A stretch of 37,918 bases of DNA, from the NCBI GenBank assembly GCA_029061255.1, contig JAIDSL010000033.1, positions 1 to 37,918 of the forward strand. Reading direction: 5' to 3'. A program made the position numbers and the translations under genes. The stretch comes from Muribaculaceae bacterium (GTDB lineage Bacteria; Bacteroidota; Bacteroidia; Bacteroidales; Muribaculaceae). Under the pieces are notes generated by a model. It was not told the DNA's origin and did no database searches. It was given only the letters and a program-made list of their open reading frames with translations. The stretch's first letter is position 1. Every line of letters starts with the position of its first letter. Positions 31,857-37,918 of the stretch are shown piece after piece.

Positions 31857-34205
31857 TTATAAAACGGGGTCTAACTTTTCTATAGTAGTGAAATAGGATG
31901 TCTTATCCCTCGGATTTTTATTTTCCAAACGGTATTTGCTGACATCAATGTCTTCGACTGGTTTTAAGCTACTGATTTCAAATCCAAGGAAATACTCTCC
32001 CGAAGTCGGAGCAAACCCCAATTCCTCAAGTGCCGGTTTAGGATAGAACTTCGGTCCTTCACCCTTAAGCCTTACCAAGAGTCGCTTGTTGTCATGATGT
32101 AGTAGCAGATACTTCGTCTTCTCGAATCCTGAAACAAGATTGATCGATCCCTTGCCAAGCGCCGCCGGCACATAATAGAGCTTATTCTTCTTGATGACTT
32201 CCCATTGCTCGCTCTTGTAATATCCTACCAGTACAAGGTCGCTTTCCGTAGGCTTCCCATCTCTATGATATGCCAGTCCTCTTTGGGCGATTGCAGTCTC
32301 TCTTAGTCTATCAAGCCCATTCTCCTCTTCAAGCCAGCTCCTTATCTGATCCCTCAGTGCCTGTTCTGAACTGTTGGGATTTACAATGACACTCCCTTCC
32401 TCATCCGTCTCCATGCTCTGGTCCGGTCTCAAAGGAAACGCTCCGATACCTATGCTTTGGTTTGATAGCTGATAGTGATATTTCTCTTCGGTGGAATCAT
32501 CCGTATTCTTCATATCGAGAGATTTAGGGCTGATCTTCCCTGGAAACAGGACATATCCGGCTATTATCTCCTTCTTCAGATGCTCCCTATCTTTACCCTC
32601 CTCGGTATAGTAGATGGCATCACGGTAACGATGCATCTGATTGATGGCATCTTCTGGAGGCACGTCCATCCCGTTTATTTTCCTGTCGTCAATCCTGTAT
32701 TTGGCATCAAAAAGATAGGTGTACTTCATTCCTGAATCAAAAGTTTTTGTAAGCCGGAGCACTATATCCGGACGCTGGATTGTAGTCATTGAATCCGTGC
32801 CGAGGATTGCCGAAGCTTTTGATTTCTCACCGGTCTTCACCTCCGGATTATAGCTTACGCATGCCAGCTCTACGTTATCCCTGTCTATAAAACTCATTGA
32901 TCCTCCATACACGAGGTTAGGAATGAATTCTCTGTTTATTGTTGTCCCGTTCGCCGTCTGCCGTGCATCCTTACCCATAACCCGCAGTGTATCATCTACT
33001 ATATTCTTAACCTTGATGAAGCACCATATTTCGTATAGGTCACTGATGTCTTTTACTTCAAGTTTCCTTATCCCTTCTGCAAGCTCATAACCCTGTTGAA
33101 GCTCGATCCATTTCTCCAAGATGGTCTTATAGCCATGGGCTTGTTTCATTACGAGGTTATCCTGTGAGAACCCCTTGAATGTTCCGACTCCGCGAAAGAA
33201 AGGATTGTTCTTCAGTCTCAGAAGCTCATTCTCCATCTCATCAATGCTCGTGTCGAGTCGCATCAGGTCTTCAAGATGAAGGGCCGTCATGATATGCTGC
33301 TTGATACTGATGAATTTTCGTGTCAACTCGTTAATGACATGTTTCAGAAATCGGTTTTCGATTGTGTCGTGGCTGAGCGTCATCTCTTCCGTTCTGTAGA
33401 GATGGGAGGGATTGTCTTTATGTGTCAGGTATTCATTCTCCAATTCTCTTGGCAACGTCCTAAGTCGCTCGGCTTTTTCATACCTCGGCACGCTCCTCAA
33501 TCTTCTTTTAGGTCGGTCAATGATGGTCTTGGTAGCCCTGACTATTTCTTGGTAGCAAGACTTGAATATCTGCCACCATATCAGTTCATGGCTTTCTCCA
33601 TTATGCGCCCGCATACTCAAATACGTGTCTTTTAGGAAAGACGCGCTCAGCAGGGCATATTCTCTCTCGATATCGGAAATTATTGTTCTCAGGTCTGTGC
33701 GGTAGTCAAGTTTGTAGCTCAACACCTCCGTCGCAAACTTCAGAATCCGTGTATGTCCGTCCCCTTTCAACTTATAGCGGATGGTAAAGTCTGTCATGCC
33801 CACTTGATTCCGAAAGTTCAAAGCCCCATATAGTTCCCCACCCTCGCTGATGATGGTGCTTTTCGGATCCTCTTCAGCATTCTTCTTGCGGTCATTGACT
33901 TCAAAGAAAATCTCTGTCAGTATTTTCCCGTTCTTGCCCCTTACGATTAGCGGATACTCTGTGTTTTCAAAAAACACCGCCTCATGTCTGATGTCTGGGT
34001 TCTCCTCCTTGACTCCATTGAAAACGAATACACCAGTCCCCTCCAGAATGGCAAACCGACTTTCCATTTTGGAGACGTTTTCAGCATTTTCCCTATTGAT
34101 CATGAGATTTCTCACGATCTCTCCGATTCGCTTTTCATGGTTCGGACATGAGAATTTTACTGAGATATCTTCATTTTCCACTACGAAGTTAAATACTCCA
34201 GCCAT
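31857..34205 (-). CDS. DUF2357/PD-(D/E)XK restriction nuclease, McrC-like partner
   Basis: A 782-residue protein, third gene of the restriction operon. The first 170 residues are a strand-rich DUF2357-like region. A long helical part follows (RYEKAERLRTLPRELENEYL, MTLSHDTIENRFLKHVINEL). The C-terminal half carries the nuclease: DISDLYEIWCFIKVKNIV with a conserved acidic residue, and RPDIVLRL (Asp 480) with YTYLFDAKYRIDD (Asp 500, Lys 502). This is the PD-(D/E)XK pattern of the PDDEXK_7 family. The last 200 residues (ILFR-like strands, WEVIKKNKLYYVPA) are unknown and may bind DNA. It starts 51 bases after the AAA+ gene stop. By analogy with McrC and LlaJI it should be the DNA-cutting subunit driven by the AAA+ motor. 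Confidence 0.85.
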   Translation of the reverse strand: MAGVFNFVVENEDISVKFSCPNHEKRIGEIVRNLMINRENAENVSKMESRFAILEGTGVFVFNGVKEENPDIRHEAVFFENTEYPLIVRGKNGKILTEIFFEVNDRKKNAEEDPKSTIISEGGELYGALNFRNQVGMTDFTIRYKLKGDGHTRILKFATEVLSYKLDYRTDLRTIISDIEREYALLSASFLKDTYLSMRAHNGESHELIWWQIFKSCYQEIVRATKTIIDRPKRRLRSVPRYEKAERLRTLPRELENEYLTHKDNPSHLYRTEEMTLSHDTIENRFLKHVINELTRKFISIKQHIMTALHLEDLMRLDTSIDEMENELLRLKNNPFFRGVGTFKGFSQDNLVMKQAHGYKTILEKWIELQQGYELAEGIRKLEVKDISDLYEIWCFIKVKNIVDDTLRVMGKDARQTANGTTINREFIPNLVYGGSMSFIDRDNVELACVSYNPEVKTGEKSKASAILGTDSMTTIQRPDIVLRLTKTFDSGMKYTYLFDAKYRIDDRKINGMDVPPEDAINQMHRYRDAIYYTEEGKDREHLKKEIIAGYVLFPGKISPKSLDMKNTDDSTEEKYHYQLSNQSIGIGAFPLRPDQSMETDEEGSVIVNPNSSEQALRDQIRSWLEEENGLDRLRETAIAQRGLAYHRDGKPTESDLVLVGYYKSEQWEVIKKNKLYYVPAALGKGSINLVSGFEKTKYLLLHHDNKRLLVRLKGEGPKFYPKPALEELGFAPTSGEYFLGFEISSLKPVEDIDVSKYRLENKNPRDKTSYFTTIEKLDPVL

Positions 34206-34256
34206 ATGTTATCATCCTTAAGGTAGCAACTCACAACTCGTGTGTCCGACGCGTCA

Positions 34257-36485
34257 TCAGCTCCAGTACGTCACAAAATGATCCCTATCCAACTGCGCTA
34301 TCATTGAGTCCAGTTTCTTTATGGATTCAAGCGAAGCAAGTTCCTCTTTTTTCGCCGGAGCAGTAGTTTCTTCCCCTTCTATCTCAGCATCCTCGATATT
34401 ATCTTCAAGATTCTCTGCTTCCTTCACTCCAAGCTTATTTAGGATTATTTCTTTCATGGCAGAAAGCACAGTGGCGCCACCCCTCTCCTGAGAGATTTTA
34501 CCGTAATCCACTCCGCATCCATCCAACCGTACACTGTCTTCTTTGGTAAGTCTGAGTTTTGACTCATCCCCCTCGATTCTCGAAAGTATCTTCATCAAGG
34601 TGAACTTATCCATGGCGCCATTCCTATCCAGATTACCGAAATCCATTGATGATTTTAGATAGATGAGAGCCTCATTCGCCGCGCGGTATCCTAACTTGAA
34701 TGGAGTCCCGTCAAGAAGTTTGTTAATGGTCTCAAGATAGTCAATCACAAACCGTGCATCGCTACCATCAGCCGCTCCACCAAGATCTTCTACCACCTCC
34801 TTGGCCTCAATATGCCTGTCTACGAGGAGCTGGTTCAGTTGATTGTTGTCGCCTGTTGAATCTGTATCCACTTCATAGACCTTTGCAATAGCTTTGATGT
34901 CGTCATCCGTAGTATCGAACAGGAAGCTCGAATAGTCCACATTGTTCATCTCAATCGACATCGCCCTGTCAAGCACTTTCCTCGAGAATGAGAATGTGGT
35001 CTCATCCATATTCACTGTTCCCACGATGATCAGGTTCTTCGGAAGAGTTACCCCCTTATCTTCTAAGTGGAGCCATATCTCATTTCGCTTCTCGTCTGAG
35101 ATCATCTCATTTTTGATGATAGAAGAAACGATATTAAGCATATCTTCTCCAACATTGCTCTTCTTGTCTTTTTCATCCTTGACATCACCATAAGTTTTAA
35201 ATGGTGGGATAATCGGATCTGTCGTATAGTTCCCATCCTTATCCTTTGCTCGGCTCTCTATCGCGCTAAGGAACTCTGCGAAGTATTCCTCCACTGGCGC
35301 AAGGTTCATCTCGTCCAGACAAAGGAAAAAAGGCACCTCCGGATGACACATAGCCCTCACGATGAAGTTTATGAAAGGAGTAAACACATAGTGTGGCGAA
35401 GGGATATTGGAAAGATACCCCACCACATCCATAGAGTTATGCCAATTAGGCTTCACCTGTATCAGCTCGAAGTTAGCCGGTCGCTGCAACGTCCACCGTT
35501 CCTCCTTAAATTCATCAGTAGTCCGATTCTTCCCGTCAAAAGACGTTTGAAGATCCTTGGGCACAGTAGCCTGCGCCAACTTCCTCACAATCCTGCTCTT
35601 CCCCGTTCCAGAAATCCCCGCCAGCAATAAAAACGGCTTAGTCCGCAACGCCGCCAGATAACTATTCTTATGATTTGACATGGCGGTAATCTGAGAAATT
35701 TCTGTTTTATCAGCTTTCTTAGGTTGGGACAAGAACTTGCTTATAGATAGGATCTCAAGATAGTCCTTAAGATGACGGTTCGTAGACCAAACCCTATATT
35801 CAAGCCCATTTGGTCCCTTGTCATCTTTGATGAATCCCATTGATGGGTTCTTTTGAATGATACGGTCTAGTATACGGCAATATTGTCTGAAATCTGTAAT
35901 TTCAAAAATTGTAGACAATCCCATGTCGAGATTCGCTAAAATTTTATTCATCACACTCTCGAAGGTCTGTACGTACACTTCGAATTGTGCTCCATGCTGA
36001 TCAACAATCTTCCAGTATCGGATAAAGCTTTCACGAAATTTATCGACAAGTTCAGGAGTTGAAAGAACCTCCTCTTCATCACTAGTCAACACTGGTACTG
36101 GAATCTCTTCTTTAGGAATTTCCTCCAATTGAAGATGAAGTTTAGGTTTTGAAGGAATCCAAACAAGTAAAGTGGCTGTTCCCTTCTTGACGGTATAAAA
36201 TTCTCTGGTATGAGCAATGATGGTTTCCAGTATAGGGCGATATGAACCCTTATTGTTCAAGAGACCGCTAAGATTAAATGGAACATTCTCTTTAATCTTG
36301 GGAGCTAAATCCTCAAGATAGGAAGGTGCCCACGATTTAGATTCTCCAGTCGATGTTTCAGAAAAGATTCTCTGTCCAGGCACATCTACATTGATAAACT
36401 TACATGTATCCGTACCACGTACGTACTTGTACGTGGTATTCTCCGGAAGCTCTGCTACTAGATTTAGAAGAGAATATAGTTCCAT
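34257..36485 (-). CDS. McrB-like AAA+ NTPase of restriction system
   Basis: A 742-residue motor protein. An N-terminal domain of about 270 residues (FINVDVPGQRIFSETS, WAPSYLEDLAPKIKENVPFN) likely reads DNA. The AAA+ core has Walker A LLLAGISGTGKSRIVRKLA (290-297), Walker B FFLCLDEMNLAPVEEYFAEF (391-394), sensor 1 IIVGTVNMDET (492-495) and an arginine-finger region FSRKVLDRA (501-508). In E. coli McrB the sensor region is NTAD, part of its GTP specificity; here it is NMDE, so ATP use is possible. The end is acidic (NLEDNIEDAEIEGEE). Its ATG overlaps the methyltransferase stop by one base (TAATG), so the two are coupled. Confidence 0.87.
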   Translation of the reverse strand: MELYSLLNLVAELPENTTYKYVRGTDTCKFINVDVPGQRIFSETSTGESKSWAPSYLEDLAPKIKENVPFNLSGLLNNKGSYRPILETIIAHTREFYTVKKGTATLLVWIPSKPKLHLQLEEIPKEEIPVPVLTSDEEEVLSTPELVDKFRESFIRYWKIVDQHGAQFEVYVQTFESVMNKILANLDMGLSTIFEITDFRQYCRILDRIIQKNPSMGFIKDDKGPNGLEYRVWSTNRHLKDYLEILSISKFLSQPKKADKTEISQITAMSNHKNSYLAALRTKPFLLLAGISGTGKSRIVRKLAQATVPKDLQTSFDGKNRTTDEFKEERWTLQRPANFELIQVKPNWHNSMDVVGYLSNIPSPHYVFTPFINFIVRAMCHPEVPFFLCLDEMNLAPVEEYFAEFLSAIESRAKDKDGNYTTDPIIPPFKTYGDVKDEKDKKSNVGEDMLNIVSSIIKNEMISDEKRNEIWLHLEDKGVTLPKNLIIVGTVNMDETTFSFSRKVLDRAMSIEMNNVDYSSFLFDTTDDDIKAIAKVYEVDTDSTGDNNQLNQLLVDRHIEAKEVVEDLGGAADGSDARFVIDYLETINKLLDGTPFKLGYRAANEALIYLKSSMDFGNLDRNGAMDKFTLMKILSRIEGDESKLRLTKEDSVRLDGCGVDYGKISQERGGATVLSAMKEIILNKLGVKEAENLEDNIEDAEIEGEETTAPAKKEELASLESIKKLDSMIAQLDRDHFVTYWS

Positions 36486-37609
36486 TATTTACTGTGATTT
36501 GAGATATAGTCAATTATATTTCTAGCGATTCCCAATGCAGCCATATAAGGCACACCATTGCCTATCGTCTTGAAAGCATCTGTCAAGGTCATTGTTGTTG
36601 GTAACTCGAACTCCCTAGGCAATGATTGAAGAGCCAAAGCTTCTGCCACAGATATTCTTCGTGGCTTATAGGGATGTATATGGACTTCATTATTTCCATA
36701 GGCTACTGTTGGAGAGTATCTCCATCGATGGAGACGCTTGTAGCATTTCTTTTCATCATCCCCTTCATCCTTTGATTGAAACCTATAGAGACCCGCTCTT
36801 GGCTGAAAGAACATGGAGGCGTTAGGATGATGCATCACGTCATTTTTCTCCCACCAGTACTGGACAGTAAGCTCTTTGATAACCCCTTCCGGCATCTCCG
36901 TTGGTTCATCCTCTTTGTATGGTGTCTTCTTAGGCCAAGGTAAAGATAGAGCCTCACGTGAATAGAGTTTATTCTTATCCCAGTCAAAGTCTATCAGGAA
37001 TTTACCATCATATGGAAGGCTCAAAGCGTCAGCGACATCTTTTCTGAAACCAATCAGAATGATTCTATCCCTATCTTGTGGAGCGCCAAATTCTATGGAA
37101 TTGATGAGTTGTTCAGTCATTAGGTAGCCTGCATCAGCAAGTTTTGACTTTAATTGCTCGAAAAACTCTCGATGCTTGACAGTTCTATAGAGACCTTTCA
37201 CATTCTCAAAAAGGAAAAAATCTGGCATTGATTCACAGATAAGTGACACATACGTTCCTGATAACTTACCGTTCTCACCCTCTTTCCCTTTATTTTTTCC
37301 TGCTACAGAAAAGTCAGGACAAGGAGGTCCCCCAATAATGCCGGTCAGTGTCTCTTTCTTTGACTCCTCAACCTGAGTTTTAAGGGTATCCAGTTCCTCA
37401 GATTCAAGTATTTTGGTAATATCCTCGATATGATGACCATATCGAGGTGATTCGATATTCATTTTCTGGCGGGCATACCTGTACACGTCATTGAATGCCT
37501 TATGGAATTCATTGACGTACACGACCTCAAAGCCTCCCGACAACTCAAATCCTAAGTCAAGGAAGCCAGCTCCAGAAAAGAACGAGAATATATTATATTT
37601 CCGATTCAT
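36485..37609 (-). CDS. C5-cytosine DNA methyltransferase
   Basis: A 374-residue m5C methyltransferase, first gene of the restriction operon and the expected self-protecting enzyme. Motif I is FSFFSGAGFLDLGFELSGGF. Motif IV is GGPPCPDFSVAG with catalytic Cys 97. Motif VI is FLFENVKGLY, motif VIII FGAPQDRDRIILIG, motif IX RRISVAEALALQSLPREF, and motif X IGNGVPYMAALGIARNI. All are present and in order, and length is normal. The target-recognition region between VIII and IX (about residues 200-310) gives no visible clue to the sequence it methylates. It is followed without a gap by the AAA+ gene. Confidence 0.95.
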   Translation of the reverse strand: MNRKYNIFSFFSGAGFLDLGFELSGGFEVVYVNEFHKAFNDVYRYARQKMNIESPRYGHHIEDITKILESEELDTLKTQVEESKKETLTGIIGGPPCPDFSVAGKNKGKEGENGKLSGTYVSLICESMPDFFLFENVKGLYRTVKHREFFEQLKSKLADAGYLMTEQLINSIEFGAPQDRDRIILIGFRKDVADALSLPYDGKFLIDFDWDKNKLYSREALSLPWPKKTPYKEDEPTEMPEGVIKELTVQYWWEKNDVMHHPNASMFFQPRAGLYRFQSKDEGDDEKKCYKRLHRWRYSPTVAYGNNEVHIHPYKPRRISVAEALALQSLPREFELPTTMTLTDAFKTIGNGVPYMAALGIARNIIDYISNHSK

Positions 37610-37653
37610 CGAAATTCATTTCACTAAACGACACACCAAAGCGCATCAATTAG

Positions 37654-37684
37654 CAAAATTAATCAAAAAAATCGAAATCTGCAC
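37654..37684 (-). promoter_or_regulatory. probable promoter of the restriction operon
   Basis: Minus strand: TAATTTTG (37661-37654) is a good -7. The triplet 20 bases upstream is GTG (37684-37682) instead of TTG, so the promoter may be weaker. The leader is about 40 bases to the ATG at 37609. Confidence 0.5.
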
Positions 37685-37823
37685 TATTTTTTAGATTATT
37701 CGTGAATCGCATCCGAAATTTTAAAGATTCCTTCACTCAACTGACAACTGCATATTTAGCATTTTTTTTGAAGAAAACATTTTTAGTGAGTCAAAATTTA
37801 GTCTTTCTCGAGGTGTCTCCTTT

Positions 37824-37856
37824 TTTATAGATTTTTATATTTTATAGATTTTTATA
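37824..37856. repeat. two direct repeats in the restriction-operon upstream region
   Basis: TTTATAGATTTTTATA occurs at 37824-37839 and 37841-37856, period 17. It lies in a 309-base, very AT-rich spacer (37610-37918) between the methyltransferase promoter and an outward plus-strand promoter. It could be an operator, but low complexity is an alternative. The rest of the spacer shows no gene or hairpin. Confidence 0.5.
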
Positions 37857-37873
37857 AATTTTAAGCATAAGAA

Positions 37874-37904
37874 TTGCTAGTTTAATTATTTATTTGTAAT
37901 TTTG
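37874..37904 (+). promoter_or_regulatory. plus-strand promoter reading out of the window
   Basis: TTG (37874-37876), 20 bases, TAATTTTG (37897-37904), a perfect match. It implies a divergent gene beyond position 37918. Confidence 0.65.
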
Positions 37905-37918
37905 AATAACAATAATTA

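Noticed and set aside
37824..37856. Replication iterons
   Set aside because: Only two AT-rich copies, no replication initiator gene and no DnaA-box cluster recognised.

Overview
The window looks like a chromosome segment from a gut-type Bacteroidales bacterium; Muribaculaceae or a relative is my best inference. At least nine sites match the Bacteroidota housekeeping promoter, TTG at -33 and TAnnTTTG at -7, with exactly 20 bases between them. Other pointers are BspA-type leucine-rich repeats, a GlsB-like lipid N-acyltransferase, a TPR/HTH membrane regulator, DUF3791 proteins and several copies of the AAA-ATPase/PD-(D/E)XK family common in gut anaerobes. I see no tRNA, rRNA, CRISPR array or insertion sequence.

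Left part (1-8100) is accessory. It holds a secreted 11-residue-repeat protein, two DUF3791-type small proteins and an acyl-ACP thioesterase. A scarred island of about 5.7 kb follows. It contains two decayed copies of the AAA/PD-(D/E)XK gene, a third site where only that gene's promoter survives (8045-8085), tails or heads of three broken genes (alpha/beta-hydrolase-like, MATE transporter-like, a possible sorting-domain tail), a DUF4160-DUF2442-membrane HTH operon, a pair of small membrane proteins and a leucine-rich-repeat lipoprotein.

Middle part (8100-30120) is mostly housekeeping, nearly all on the minus strand. It includes nadB, an S41 protease and mfd (the last two overlap by 4 bp), a major OmpA/TPR lipoprotein with its own consensus promoter, and a tightly overlapping three-gene operon (GlsB-like N-acyltransferase, LegB-like sugar-nucleotide 4,6-dehydratase, ATP-grasp ligase). 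Then come uvrC, apt, mnmG and ybeY, an LD-carboxypeptidase, a TPR/HTH regulator, a plus-strand lipoprotein and a radical SAM protein. A perfect parS palindrome lies between mnmG and apt, which suggests that this part of the chromosome is near the replication origin.

Right part (30179-37609) is a defence block on the minus strand. A C5-cytosine methyltransferase, a McrB-like AAA+ motor and a DUF2357/PD-(D/E)XK nuclease form a restriction-modification operon whose layout resembles LlaJI. The only intact AAA/PD-(D/E)XK gene of the window follows, with its own promoter. A consensus plus-strand promoter at the right edge points to a gene beyond the window.

The items most worth a second look are the lipid acyltransferase/dehydratase/ATP-grasp operon, the methyltransferase-McrB-DUF2357 system, the AAA/PD-(D/E)XK family with its conserved promoter module and orphan promoter antisense to mfd, the structured leader in front of the broken MATE gene, and the synuclein/LEA-like secreted repeat protein.
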